Assembly (NCBI GenBank): GCA_018399135.1
Contig: JAGYPB010000016.1
Span: 1 to 50,848 of the forward strand
Length of the DNA: 50,848 bases
Reading direction: 5' to 3'
Source of the DNA: Deltaproteobacteria bacterium
Lineage (GTDB): Bacteria > Desulfobacterota > Desulfuromonadia > Desulfuromonadales > Geopsychrobacteraceae
Part shown: piece after piece, positions 26,235 through 35,984 of the stretch
Layout of the letters: each line of letters begins with the position of its first letter
Position numbering within the stretch: the first letter of the stretch is position 1
Notes under the pieces: model-generated
What the model was told of the DNA's origin: nothing
Databases searched by the model: none
The model's input: the letters and a program-made list of their open reading frames with translations, nothing else
Position numbers and translations under genes: made by a program

Positions 26235-27146
26235 ATGCTGGAACTGATTATTCAAAATGTGATCAATGCTCTGCAGTGGGGTAGTTTTTATGCGCTGATT
26301 GCTCTGGGCTATACCCTGGTCTACGGAGTGTTAACCCTGATCAACTTCGCCCATGGTGATGTCTTCATGGTTGGGGCCTACATCGCTTTTTTTGTCGCTA
26401 CGTTTTTTCTGGTTTCACTGGGCATTCCCGGCTGGTTGGTACTTGCTCTTTGTGTTCCTCTGACCATGATTCTGACCTCCATGGTCGGCGTGACGCTGGA
26501 ACGGATTGCCTACCGACCGCTACGGAAAAAAGGTGCTCATCGGCTTTATGTGGTGATTACTGCACTGATGTGTGGACTGATTCTGCAGCACGCCAACCTG
26601 GCAATTTTCGGCGCCAGCCGAAAAGCTTTCCCTCCGCTGATTCAGGAACATGTCTACAATGTCGGCGGTGTAAGTTTCACTAATTTGAAGATTGCCGTTA
26701 TTGTTACGGCGATTCTGGTGTTTTTGATATTGCACTGGATAGTCACCCGAACCCGGGTTGGTATGGCAATGCGGGCAATTTCTTACGATAAGTTCGCCGT
26801 GCCATTAATGGGTATTCCTCTGGACCAGATTATCGTTATCACCTTTGTCCTGGGATCCGGTTTTGCCGGACTGGCAGGATTATTGTTTGCCATGAGCTAT
26901 CCGGTATTGGAACCCTACATGGGTGCTTTGATTGGTTGGAAAGCCTTTATTGCTGCAGTTGTCGGCGGTATTGGCGATATTCGCGGCGCTTTTTTGGGTG
27001 GTTTTCTGCTGGGTGGCATCGAGATTCTGGTTGTGGCCTTTTTTCCGTCGACCTTGCGTGACTTGATCGCATTTACCGTGTTGCTGGTCATCCTGACTTT
27101 TAAACCGACCGGTTTTTTCGGTGTCGCGAAAACCACCAAGATCTAG
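26235..27146 (+). CDS. livH: Branched-chain amino-acid ABC transporter, permease LivH
   Basis: A 303-residue membrane protein from ATG 26235 (AAAAGG just upstream). The N-terminal motif QWGSFYALIALGYTLVYGVL followed by INFAHGDVFM is diagnostic of LivH-type permeases. About eight membrane helices are visible, and the cytoplasmic loop MRAISYDKFAVPLMGI is the coupling region that contacts the ATPase. It pairs with LivM, which follows 9 bases later. Confidence 0.92.
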   Translation: MLELIIQNVINALQWGSFYALIALGYTLVYGVLTLINFAHGDVFMVGAYIAFFVATFFLVSLGIPGWLVLALCVPLTMILTSMVGVTLERIAYRPLRKKGAHRLYVVITALMCGLILQHANLAIFGASRKAFPPLIQEHVYNVGGVSFTNLKIAVIVTAILVFLILHWIVTRTRVGMAMRAISYDKFAVPLMGIPLDQIIVITFVLGSGFAGLAGLLFAMSYPVLEPYMGALIGWKAFIAAVVGGIGDIRGAFLGGFLLGGIEILVVAFFPSTLRDLIAFTVLLVILTFKPTGFFGVAKTTKI

Positions 27147-27155
27147 GAGAACCCT

Positions 27156-28172
27156 TTGCTCAAACGTTACTCTGTTCACCTGATCCTGACTCTACTCGGC
27201 GGTCTGATTGTCTATCTTGCCTATTTTGAGTACCTGGGGCTTTATTTTCTGTCGGTTCTGATGTTCATGGGGGTGAATATCATCCTGTCGTCGAGTCTTA
27301 ATCTGGTTAATGGCTACATGGGAGAATTTTCCTGCGGCCACGCCGGTTTCATGTGTGTTGGTGCCTACGTCGCCTCGGTGCTTGGAGTCTGGTTGTTTGC
27401 CAGAGACCGGGTGTTTGGCGCGCCGCTGCTTGATCCGGATTATGCGCTTTACGCCTTTCCTGTGATTATTCTTGCCGGAGGAGTGGCAGCTGCCCTGGCT
27501 GGGTTGTTGGTGGCCTTTCCCTCCTATAAGACGCGGGGGGATTATCTGGCGATCATCACCATTGCTGCCAATTACATTATTATCAGTGCGATTGAAAATA
27601 TGAGCTCCATCGGTGGATCCCGCGGTCTTATGGGGATGAAGGGGGTCATCAATGCCATGGAAGACACCCTCTATCTACCGTGGATGCCGATATGGGTGTT
27701 TTTGTTTACCATTTTTTGCGTGTGGGTGATTCGTCGCTATGTCTCATCGACCTTCGGCAAGGGGGTTAATGCCATCAGCCAGGACGAAGTTGCCGCCGAG
27801 ATCATGAGCGTCAACACCAATAAAATCAAAACTATCACTTTTATGCTGTCGTCGGGACTTGCGGGAATCGGTGGGGGCTTGTTCGCCTACATTCTCGGTT
27901 ATGTGAATCCGGGTAGTTTCAATATTCTCAAGTCGACTGAAATCATGGTAATGGTTTATCTGGGAGGCATGGGATCTCTCTCCGGATCGATTCTTGCTGC
28001 GATCTTTTTTACCATTTTGCTGGAATTGCTACGACCGCTGCAGATTATTAAATGGATCGTGATTCCACTGGTTCTGATCATTCTGATGCAATTTCGTCCG
28101 GAAGGGATCATGGGCAACCGTGAACTGGGGCAGATTTTCCCGCGGCTGAAAAAATTCTATCGGTTCAAATAA
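27156..28172 (+). CDS. livM: Branched-chain amino-acid ABC transporter, permease LivM
   Basis: A 338-residue membrane protein. It starts at TTG 27156 with AGGAGA five bases upstream. The family blocks SLNLVNGYMGEFSCGHAGFM, KTRGDYLAIITIA and the coupling loop NAISQDEVAAEIMSVN are present, with about nine helices. It forms the membrane channel with LivH. Confidence 0.92.
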   Translation: MLKRYSVHLILTLLGGLIVYLAYFEYLGLYFLSVLMFMGVNIILSSSLNLVNGYMGEFSCGHAGFMCVGAYVASVLGVWLFARDRVFGAPLLDPDYALYAFPVIILAGGVAAALAGLLVAFPSYKTRGDYLAIITIAANYIIISAIENMSSIGGSRGLMGMKGVINAMEDTLYLPWMPIWVFLFTIFCVWVIRRYVSSTFGKGVNAISQDEVAAEIMSVNTNKIKTITFMLSSGLAGIGGGLFAYILGYVNPGSFNILKSTEIMVMVYLGGMGSLSGSILAAIFFTILLELLRPLQIIKWIVIPLVLIILMQFRPEGIMGNRELGQIFPRLKKFYRFK

Positions 28173-28192
28173 CAGGCAGGACACTTTTCGCT

Positions 28193-28987
28193 ATGCAACC
28201 ACAACCACAGACAGAGCCGGTTCCGGTGCTGGAGATTCGCGGATTGACGCAGAATTTTGGTGGGTTACGTGCCGTATCTGATTTTAATGTTGAGCTTGGA
28301 AAAAACCAGTTAACCGGTCTTATCGGTCCCAACGGCGCCGGTAAAACCACCGTGTTTAATCTGGTCAGCGGATTTTATCAGCCGAGCGAGGGGATGATTC
28401 AGGTCGGCGGAGTACCCACGGCCGAATTAAAACCTCACAAAATCAGTGCGCTGGGGGTGGCCAGAACCTTCCAGAATATTCGTCTGTGGAATGACATGTC
28501 GGTGATGGACAATATCCGGGTGGCTCAACACTATCGCCTCGGGTACGGTTTTTTCCACAGCGCGGTGCGCAGCAAACGCTATCGCCGGCGCGAGGAGGAG
28601 ATTACACGAGAAGCCACCGAGTTACTTGACATCTTCGAACTGAAGAAATATGCCGACGAATACCCAAGGAATCTTCCCTACGGTACCCAACGTAAACTCG
28701 AGATTGCCCGTGCCCTGTCGATTCATCCAAAACTTCTGCTGCTTGATGAGCCGGCAGCGGGCCTCAACTCCTCCGATATTCGCGAGCTGATTCGCCTGAT
28801 CCGCTGGATACATGGACAATTTGATGTCACTATCTGGATGATCGAACATCATATGGATGTGATGATGGAATTGTGTACCCACATCAAGGTTATTGACTTT
28901 GGTCAAACTATCGCCGAAGGAGTTCCGGACGAGATCCGCAACCACCCGGCGGTGATCACCGCCTATCTGGGGGATGATAAAATCTGA
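28193..28987 (+). CDS. livG: Branched-chain amino-acid ABC transporter, ATPase LivG
   Basis: A 264-residue ATPase. Walker A is GPNGAGKT, the Q-loop region is RTFQNIRLW, the signature is the LivG-type NLPYGTQRKLEIAR instead of LSGGQ, and Walker B is LLLLDEPAAGLN, with the switch His in MIEHHMDV. Its stop overlaps the livF start by one base (TGATG). Confidence 0.93.
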   Translation: MQPQPQTEPVPVLEIRGLTQNFGGLRAVSDFNVELGKNQLTGLIGPNGAGKTTVFNLVSGFYQPSEGMIQVGGVPTAELKPHKISALGVARTFQNIRLWNDMSVMDNIRVAQHYRLGYGFFHSAVRSKRYRRREEEITREATELLDIFELKKYADEYPRNLPYGTQRKLEIARALSIHPKLLLLDEPAAGLNSSDIRELIRLIRWIHGQFDVTIWMIEHHMDVMMELCTHIKVIDFGQTIAEGVPDEIRNHPAVITAYLGDDKI

Positions 28988-29712
28988 TGCTGCTCTCGGT
29001 TGAGAATCTTGAAGTTAAATATGGCAATATTCAGGCGCTGCATGGGATCAGTTTTCATGTCAATGAAGGTGAAATCGTCACCCTTATTGGAGCCAATGGT
29101 GCCGGCAAGACCACAAGTCTTTATGCCGTTGCCCGGCTGGCTCCTCCTGAAGCACCGCGGGTCATCGCGGGTGATATCAAATTTCAGGGAAAATCGATCC
29201 TCGCAACCCGCCCAAGTGATGTTGTTAAGCAACTGAAAATGGCCCTGTCACCCGAAGGCCGCCGAATTTTCGGTAATCTTACGGTGATGGAGAACCTGAA
29301 GCTGGCGACCTATGCTCGTGACAAGAGTGCCGATCTGGAACAGGAATTTGAGCGTGTCTTTGATCTTTTTCCGCGTCTGAAGGAGCGACGTCTCCAACGC
29401 AGTGAATCCTTAAGTGGCGGTGAGCAACAGATGCTTGCGGTGGGGCGCGCTTTGATGACGGGTTGTCGTATTCTGCTTCTTGACGAACCAAGTATGGGGT
29501 TGGCTCCGGTGTTAAAATATGAGCTTTTCCGTAAGCTCAAGCGCCTCAATGAAGAAGGAATGACCATCCTGCTGGTTGAACAGAATGCCAGCTTGGCGCT
29601 GAATCTTGCCCATCGAGGGTATGTTCTAGACACCGGCCATATCGTAGCTGAAGGCACCAGTGCCGAGTTGAGCAATAATCCTGACGTCAAAAAAGCCTAT
29701 CTGGGTGGGTAG
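28987..29712 (+). CDS. livF: Branched-chain amino-acid ABC transporter, ATPase LivF
   Basis: A 241-residue ATPase with Walker A GANGAGKT, signature LSGGEQQML, Walker B ILLLDEPSMGLAP and the LivF-type end ALNLAHRGYVLDTGHIVAEG. It is the last gene of the liv operon. An intergenic region of about 270 bases without recognisable genes follows before the peptide transporter. Confidence 0.93.
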   Translation: MLLSVENLEVKYGNIQALHGISFHVNEGEIVTLIGANGAGKTTSLYAVARLAPPEAPRVIAGDIKFQGKSILATRPSDVVKQLKMALSPEGRRIFGNLTVMENLKLATYARDKSADLEQEFERVFDLFPRLKERRLQRSESLSGGEQQMLAVGRALMTGCRILLLDEPSMGLAPVLKYELFRKLKRLNEEGMTILLVEQNASLALNLAHRGYVLDTGHIVAEGTSAELSNNPDVKKAYLGG

Positions 29713-29983
29713 TTCGTTTATTTACTTATCCTTTTGTTCTGGTATCATGCGCAACCTGATTGTTCTGTTACTGTCGGATGGCAAAAAGCGTCTCCTGCCC
29801 TATTATCCCCGGCCCGGTGCGGAACAGATAAAAAAATGAGTCATTTGTCCTGGCTTGTTTTGTTGAGAATGATTGAAAAACTCCATATTTCCAAACGCAG
29901 GTTCCCCTTTAATTGCTGTGCGATCGCGGGATCGCTCGGGGGAGAAACCGTAATAACCGATGACCGTTGAGGAGAGGTAGACT

Positions 29984-31537
29984 ATGCGAAAAACGACGAA
30001 AATCCTGTTCGCGATATTGATAGTGCTGTTGATGGCTGGTCTGGGTCAGGCCAAAACTCTTAAGCTGGCGATGGATGCGGATCCGGTGTCTCTTGATCCC
30101 CATGTGCAGTTGTCTGGTGGAATGTTGCAGTATTCTCACATGGTGTTCGATCCGCTGGTGCGTTGGACTAAAGAGACCACGATTGAGGGGCGTCTGGCTG
30201 AGCGCTGGGAGCGTCTGGATGAGTTTACCGTTCGTTTTTATCTCAAAGAGGGGGTGAAGTTTCACAGCGGTAACGAATTGACTGCGGATGATGTTATCTG
30301 GACGGTCAACCGTTTGAAAAGCTCCGTTGATTTCAAAGGAATTTTTGAGCCGTTCGCTGCACCGGTCAAAGTCGACATGTACACAGTGGATCTGGTCACC
30401 AAGGTGCCCTATCCGCTGCTGCTGAACACGGCCACTTATATTTTTCCGATGGATAGCAAGTTTTATTCGGGTACCGATGATAGAGGAATGGATAAAGCAG
30501 CTATTGTTAAGACAGATTATTCTTTTGCCAATGAAAATCTCTCCGGCACTGGTAAATATCGGGTTACTGAGCGCCAGCAGGGGGTTAAGGTGATATTTGA
30601 TAAATTCGCCGGATATTGGGATACCTCTTCCCCCGGCAATGTCGACCAAATAATCTTGACCCCGATTAAGAATGCCGCAACCCGTGTCGCCGCCCTGCTT
30701 TCAGGCGGTGTTGATTTCATCATGCCGGTGCCGCCGCAGGATATGGACCGGATTGAAAATGCTGACAATGTTCAGCTCGTTACCATGAGTGGTACCCGCA
30801 TCATCACCCTCCAGTTGAATCAGAACAGGGTAGATGCTTTTAAAGACCCGAAAGTTCGCCAGGCGATAGTTTATGCCGTCAATAATGCCGGCATTGCTGA
30901 AAAGCTGATGAAGGGACGGGCAACTGTCGGAGCGCAGAACAGCCCAAAGGGCTATTTAGGCCACAACCCGGCACTGACCCCACGTTACGATCTGAATAAA
31001 GCCAAGCAACTGATGGAGGAGGCCGGTTACCCAAAAGGTTTTGAGGTCAGTATGATTGCTCCTAACAACCGTTACGTCAATGACGAGAAAATTGCCGAAG
31101 CGGCGGCATCGATGCTGGGCAAAATCGGTATCAAGGTGAACCTGAAAACTATGCCCAAGGCTCAGTACTGGGATCAGTTCGATGCTCAGGTTGGCGACAT
31201 TCAAATGATTGGCTGGCACTCGGACACTGAGGATACCGGCAACTTTTTCGAATTTTTATTGATGTGTCCCAACAAGGAAACCGGATATGGTCAGTACAAC
31301 TCCGGCAACTACTGTAACTCTGAGGTTGATCGTCTGACGATTGCGGTGCAGTCGGAAACCGACCAGGCCAAGCGGATTGCGATGATGCAGCAAATGGAGC
31401 AGATCGCTTACGATGATGCGGCCTTTGTCCCGTTGCACTGGCAGGATCTATCCTGGGCCGGCAAGAAGAATCTGCAGATTGAACCGATTGTTAATGTCAT
31501 GGACTTCCCCTATTTCGGTGATCTAGTGATTGAGTAA
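29984..31537 (+). CDS. Peptide/opine/nickel-type ABC transporter, substrate-binding protein (DppA/OppA family)
   Basis: A 517-residue SBP_bac_5 protein. A signal peptide (MRKTTKILFAILIVLLMAGL, cleavage near GQAK) leads to the family start LKLAMDADPVSLDPHVQ and the block LAERWERLDEFTVRFYLKEGVKF. GAGGAGAGG precedes the ATG. It heads a dpp-type operon (A-B-C-D-F order). The ligand cannot be assigned, with dipeptides or oligopeptides most likely. If the downstream ATPase genes are truly broken, the transporter would lack energy coupling unless an ATPase from elsewhere substitutes. Confidence 0.9.
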   Translation: MRKTTKILFAILIVLLMAGLGQAKTLKLAMDADPVSLDPHVQLSGGMLQYSHMVFDPLVRWTKETTIEGRLAERWERLDEFTVRFYLKEGVKFHSGNELTADDVIWTVNRLKSSVDFKGIFEPFAAPVKVDMYTVDLVTKVPYPLLLNTATYIFPMDSKFYSGTDDRGMDKAAIVKTDYSFANENLSGTGKYRVTERQQGVKVIFDKFAGYWDTSSPGNVDQIILTPIKNAATRVAALLSGGVDFIMPVPPQDMDRIENADNVQLVTMSGTRIITLQLNQNRVDAFKDPKVRQAIVYAVNNAGIAEKLMKGRATVGAQNSPKGYLGHNPALTPRYDLNKAKQLMEEAGYPKGFEVSMIAPNNRYVNDEKIAEAAASMLGKIGIKVNLKTMPKAQYWDQFDAQVGDIQMIGWHSDTEDTGNFFEFLLMCPNKETGYGQYNSGNYCNSEVDRLTIAVQSETDQAKRIAMMQQMEQIAYDDAAFVPLHWQDLSWAGKKNLQIEPIVNVMDFPYFGDLVIE

Positions 31538-31566
31538 TCGTGCCGTTGCTTAGGTAGATATAGTTT

Positions 31567-31599
31567 CAGGGGGGGGGCGTCGTCGGCGCTCCCCCCCTG
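31567..31599 (+). promoter_or_regulatory. GC-rich intercistronic hairpin after the peptide-binding protein gene
   Basis: CAGGGGGGG (31567-31575) pairs perfectly with CCCCCCCTG (31591-31599). No T-run follows and the permease gene starts 18 bases later. As in the liv operon, it probably sets a receptor-to-permease expression ratio or stabilises the 5' message. Confidence 0.55.
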
Positions 31600-31617
31600 A
31601 TTGATGTTGGAGCAGGC

Positions 31618-32595
31618 ATGATAGCTTTTGTCATCCGTCGGATTATTCAGGCATTTATTGTTATTTTCATCATCAGCGTCATTGGTTTTGCTGTCAAGCA
31701 GAGCGTTGGCGACCCGGTGCGTGAAATGACCGGAATTTCTGTATCGGCTGAGGAACTGCAGGAGTTTCGAGAAAAACTGGGGCTTAATGACCCTTGGTAT
31801 GTCCAGTATGTCCGTTTTCTCGGTAAAGCTGTGCAGGGGGATCTGGGTAATTCATTCTTCTACAAGCGACCGGCGACCGATGTCATCTTGGAGAAGGCTC
31901 CGGCAACGTTGGAACTGGTTTTTGTCAGCAGTTTGATCGTTATTCTTTTTTCTGTACCGCTAGGTGTCTTCTCTGCTATCCGCCCTAATCATTTCCTGTC
32001 GCGATTTTTAATGAGCGGTAGTATTGTCGGGGTTTCAATTCCGGTTTTTTTAACCGCTATTATGATGATCTATGTTTTTTCGGTTAAGCTCGGATGGTTG
32101 CCTTCCTTCGGGCGCGGTGAACTGGTGATGATCGGTGGATGGGACAGCGGCTTGCTGACAGTCGATGGTTGGCTGCATATTCTGATGCCGAGTGTCGCTT
32201 TAAGTTCCATCATGTTGCCCCTTTTTATCCGTTTGATTCGGGCGGAAATGATGGAAGTGCTTGAGTCGGAGTATATTAAGTTTGCCTGGGCAAAAGGGCT
32301 CAGCAACCGCCGGATCTGGTTTGTTCATGCGTTTAAAAACACCCTGTTACCGGTGATTACCGTCGGCGGTGTGCAGCTGGGAGTGACCATCGCTTTTACC
32401 ATCCTTACCGAGACGGTATTTCAGTGGCAAGGGCTCGGTTTTATGTTTATGGAGGCGGTTGAACGATCTGATTCCCCTCTGCTGGTCGCTTATCTGATGT
32501 TTGTCGGTATCGTGATGGTTGTCGTTAATACGATTGTCGACCTGATTTATGGTCTGGTTAATCCGACAATCCGTATCAGCGGGGCTTCATCATGA
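31618..32595 (+). CDS. Peptide ABC transporter permease (DppB family)
   Basis: A 325-residue permease with the DppB-type N-terminus (IAFVIRRIIQAFIVIFIISVIGF), an extracytoplasmic loop with EEFREKLGLNDPWYVQY-type sequence, LGNSFFYKRPATDVI, and the coupling motif EYIKFAWAKGLSNRRIW. It has six membrane helices. The stop overlaps the next start by 4 bases (ATGA). Confidence 0.92.
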   Translation: MIAFVIRRIIQAFIVIFIISVIGFAVKQSVGDPVREMTGISVSAEELQEFREKLGLNDPWYVQYVRFLGKAVQGDLGNSFFYKRPATDVILEKAPATLELVFVSSLIVILFSVPLGVFSAIRPNHFLSRFLMSGSIVGVSIPVFLTAIMMIYVFSVKLGWLPSFGRGELVMIGGWDSGLLTVDGWLHILMPSVALSSIMLPLFIRLIRAEMMEVLESEYIKFAWAKGLSNRRIWFVHAFKNTLLPVITVGGVQLGVTIAFTILTETVFQWQGLGFMFMEAVERSDSPLLVAYLMFVGIVMVVVNTIVDLIYGLVNPTIRISGASS

Positions 32596-33509
32596 GTGCT
32601 CTGGCGACCTTTCGCGAGAGTTATCTGTGGTACAGTTTCAAACGCGATAAAATTGCGATAGCCAGTTTGCTGGTTCTGGTGTTGTTGTTTTGCAGCGCAA
32701 TTTTTGCTCCGCTGATCGCCCCCTATAATCCGTATGACCCTGAAATGATCGATATCATGAATTCTGAAATTCCTCCGGCCTGGGAAGATCAGGGCAGTCG
32801 GGAATTTCTGCTGGGAACAGATTCTCAGGGGCGTGATATGCTTTCGACCATGATTTACGGCATGCGGATTTCTATTACCATCGGCCTTGGCGCAGTGTTG
32901 CTACAGGCATTTCTGGGTGTGCTCATCGGGCTTTTTGCCGGCTATCATGGTGGCCGTCTCGACGCTATTTTCATGCGTGCGGCTGATGTCCAACTGTCAT
33001 TTTCCTACTTGATGGTGGCGATTTTTCTCAGTGCCGTGCTTCAGGCAGTGGTGGGCGTCTCTCGTTTCGGTGAAATTGCCGTACCTTTCTTGATCTTGGT
33101 TATCGGTTTTTCTCAATGGCCCCAATACGCTCGAACGGTCCGCGCTTCGGTGCTGGCCGAACGTAAGAAAGAGTATGTTGAAGCGGCACGGGTGGCGGGA
33201 TTTACCTCGCCCCGGATTATCCTCAGTCAGATTTTTCCGAACACCTTGTCACCGATCCTGGTACTGTCGACCATCCAGGTTGCCAATGCAGTGATGAGTG
33301 AGGCGGCCTTATCTTTTTTGGGTTTGGGGATGCCGATCGATCGACCATCGTTGGGGTCGCTGATCAATTCCGGGTTTGAGTATATTTTCAGTGGTGCCTG
33401 GTGGATTACTATTCTTCCCGGAGTTTTGCTGGTGGTACTGGTTTTGTCGATTAACCTTCTTGGAGACTTCTTGCGCGATGTCTTCAATCCTAAACTGTAT
33501 AAGGGCTGA
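32592..33509 (+). CDS. Peptide ABC transporter permease (DppC family)
   Basis: A 305-residue permease with the N-terminal DppC/OppC block (DKIAIASLLVLVLLFCSAIFAPLIAPYNPYDP in outline), LLGTDSQGRDMLSTMIYGMRIS and the coupling motif EYVEAARVAGFTSPRII. It has six membrane helices. It is translationally coupled to DppB and followed 7 bases later by the ATPase gene. Confidence 0.92.
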   Translation: MSALATFRESYLWYSFKRDKIAIASLLVLVLLFCSAIFAPLIAPYNPYDPEMIDIMNSEIPPAWEDQGSREFLLGTDSQGRDMLSTMIYGMRISITIGLGAVLLQAFLGVLIGLFAGYHGGRLDAIFMRAADVQLSFSYLMVAIFLSAVLQAVVGVSRFGEIAVPFLILVIGFSQWPQYARTVRASVLAERKKEYVEAARVAGFTSPRIILSQIFPNTLSPILVLSTIQVANAVMSEAALSFLGLGMPIDRPSLGSLINSGFEYIFSGAWWITILPGVLLVVLVLSINLLGDFLRDVFNPKLYKG

Positions 33510-33516
33510 TGACGTC

Positions 33517-34507
33517 ATGGCAACACTGCTGGAAGTCAAAGATCTGGTGGTCAAGTTCGCCCTGCGGGGCGGCGATGTAACCGCTACTAACGGCGTCAGT
33601 TTCGACCTTGCCCGGGGCGAGCGTCTGGGCCTTGTGGGGGAATCGGGGGCCGGCAAGTCGGTTACCGGTTTTTCTATTATCAACCTGATCAGTCAACCGG
33701 GATACATTGCCTCAGGTTCGGTCAATTTTCATGGCGAAAATCTGGCAACCATGAGTGCGGCCCGCCTGCGCACGATACGGGGCAACCGTATCAGTATGAT
33801 TTTTCAGGATCCGATGATGACTCTCAATCCGGTGCTGACAATTGGAACCCAGATGATTGAGACTTTGATGGCTCACAATCTGCAAATGTGCAAAGAGCGG
33901 GCGAGAGGCATTGCTCTGGAAAAATTGCGTAAAGTCCACATTCCTTCACCGGAAAGGCGTCTGGAACAATATCCACATGAATTTTCAGGTGGAATGCGCC
34001 AACGGATTATTATTGCCATCGCTCTGTTAACCGATCCGGAACTGATTATCGCCGATGAGCCGACGACGGCTCTGGATGTGACGATCCAGGCTGAGATTAT
34101 GGATTTGTTGATAGAGCTGTGTGAAACGGAAGGGATGGGAATGATTCTGATGCTCGACACTTGCCGTTGTCGCTCAGGTAACTGGACGTTGGCCGTTATG
34201 TACCTGCGCCGGACGGGTTATTGAAGGGGCCAACACAAGATGTCGTCGGCCACAACATCCTTATACGCAGGGTTTGATTGCGGCTTTGCCCACCAAAGAG
34301 TGGTCATGGCGGTCGCTCAAATCAAATCCCCGGGATGATGCCGACCCTGAAGGATGATATACCAACGGGTGTGCTAATCACGCTGTCGTCAGATATTGGA
34401 GAGTCTGCCGTACCGAAACCCCGGTGTTGCGGGGGCGGATAATGGCGATTCCCTCGCCGCCTGCCATCTACCCCTTATCGCCCCCTACGGAGCAGCTTCG
34501 GCCATGA
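33517..34507 (+). pseudogene. Peptide ABC transporter ATPase (DppD family), 3' part frameshifted
   Basis: From ATG 33517 the first 210 or so residues are intact: Walker A GESGAGKS, Q-loop IFQDPMMTLNPV, signature FSGGMRQRI and Walker B LIIADEPTTALD. After MGMILM the frame breaks within the expected THDL switch region, and the open frame ends at 34224. The rest can be followed in pieces: HPYTQGLIAALPTK-like sequence near 34255-34305, a Gly/Met/Pro stretch near 34330, and an end near the ATGA at 34504-34507. Several single-base indels are needed. The intact N-terminal half argues for a recent event or a sequencing problem. Confidence 0.8.
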
Positions 34508-35505
34508 GTAATGACATCCTGACCGTTAACAAGCTGTACAAAACACTTTGATATTTCCGGAGAGGTTCTGGATCAGTTGCGCTGGCGAGATGGCGAACTA
34601 CAGCGCCATAAAACCTTGAGTCAGGCCGTCAACAAAATCTATGCTGACCTGCTGCCCGGAGAAACCTTTAGTGTCGTTGGGGAGTCGGGGTGCGGCAAGT
34701 CAACTCTGGGACGGACGATTATAGGTTCTCTACCCAACAGTGGAGAAATATTCTATCGTGGGGCGCGCATCTGCGAGCAACCTCAACCACAAGCAGCTGC
34801 TCCCAATATCGAAAAAAATGCAGATGGTTTTCAGATCCTATGCATCAACAGCGCGCAAGACATTCGTCAAACCCTGGAAGCACCGTTTGCGTTATGCTAC
34901 CCACCAATTGACAGGGGCTGGTGAAGGATCGAGTTGACGAGGTGATGCTGCAGGTCGGTAGTGATCCTCAGTGGGTCACCAGGTTACCACATGAATTTTC
35001 CGGGGGCAGCGTCGGCGGAAGTCATCAGTGCCCGGGCACTGATCGTCAATCCGGAATTTATCGTTGCTGATGAACCTATTTCTGCCCTTGATGTGTCAAT
35101 CCAGGCGCAAATTCTCAACCTGATGATGGATCTGCAGCAGCATCAGCTGACCTATTTGTTTATCGCTCACGATCTGTCGGTGGTGGAACATATCAGTGAT
35201 CGGGTCTGGTTATGTATCTGGGCACCATGTGTACTAGACTTTCGAATGCAGCGCCACTGTTCAGATCTCCCAGACACCCTTATACTCAGGCGCTGCTGAG
35301 TGCCATTCCGCGTCTGACTGGTGGCCGCAGCCGCCATTCGCGACTGGTGAGAGTGCCGACTCCGATCAATCTCCCCAGTGGCTGTGTTTTTCATGGACGC
35401 TGTCCCTTCGCCGACCAGCGTTGCCATTGCCGAGTGCCGCTTTTGTGTGCTCTTGAAGGTGGACGTCAGGTTGCCTGTCATGCCGTAGAAGAAGGACGCA
35501 TCTGA
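34504..35505 (+). pseudogene. Peptide ABC transporter ATPase (DppF family), heavily frameshifted
   Basis: ATG 34504 begins MSNDILTVNKLYK, then collinear fragments in all three frames cover a full DppF: Walker A VVGESGCGKSTLGRTIIG, a Q-loop region near 34830, HEFSGG near 34990, Walker [16 protein letters not shown], the switch region [15 protein letters not shown] and the C-terminal oligopeptide motif ([27 protein letters not shown]), with a stop at 35503-35505. Indels occur roughly every 50-150 bases, but protein similarity between breaks is high. This is either a very young pseudogene or a patch of low-quality sequence. Confidence 0.82.
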
Positions 35506-35751
35506 GCCTCCGACGAACCCTGGTCTGCTATGACCGTTGTTGATAGATCGGGGTTTTACCGGCTGATCTCCTCCTGCTCTAAACCTGTCTGAGACGAGGA
35601 AATCAGTCTACATTCCCTGTTTTGAAATCATCCCCTGGATATTGCTGTTCAACCCCGATCCTGCCGCCAGGATAAAGCTGAATCGATGTATTTATTTAAG
35701 ATGTTTCTTTTGTGTGCCGTCCGGAGTAGACTTTTCACTAAACAATGATAA
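35506..35751. other. Intergenic region, no gene recognised
   Basis: This stretch between the dppF-like pseudogene and the miniature element has only short spurious ORFs. I see no terminator with a T-run. The segment near 35655-35695 weakly resembles one end of the neighbouring miniature element (CCCCGATCCTG and GCTGAATCGATGTA), which may be a relic or chance. Confidence 0.4.
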
Positions 35752-35911
35752 ACATAAATGTAACTATTCAGCTGTCGTCCTTGCGCAGGATCGGGGTTCC
35801 TGTGGCAAGGGTGTTTGTCGCCATGGACGGCGACAACAAGCGGTCATGGATGACGAAAAGCGTCCCTTGACATAGGATCCCCGATCCTGTGCTGAACAGA
35901 TACACATAAAT
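35752..35911. mobile_element. 144-bp miniature element (copy 2, long form) with 8-bp target duplications
   Basis: The element spans 35760-35903. It starts GTAACTATTCAGC and ends GCTGAACAGATAC, inverted ends with 11 of 13 matches. Perfect 8-bp direct repeats ACATAAAT flank it (35752-35759 and 35904-35911). Inside the ends, GCGCAGGATCGGGG and CCCCGATCCTGTGC form a second inverted pair (13 of 14). The centre holds a palindrome TTGTCGCC / GGCGACAA with a 6-base loop. The two 56-bp copies lack this central part. No ORF is present. Confidence 0.87.
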
Positions 35912-35984
35912 AGAACAGATCAATATTCAGATTCAGGGCTTGAAAAAAGGTTTGTTAAACCTCATCGAAGTCAAGGAGGATCTT

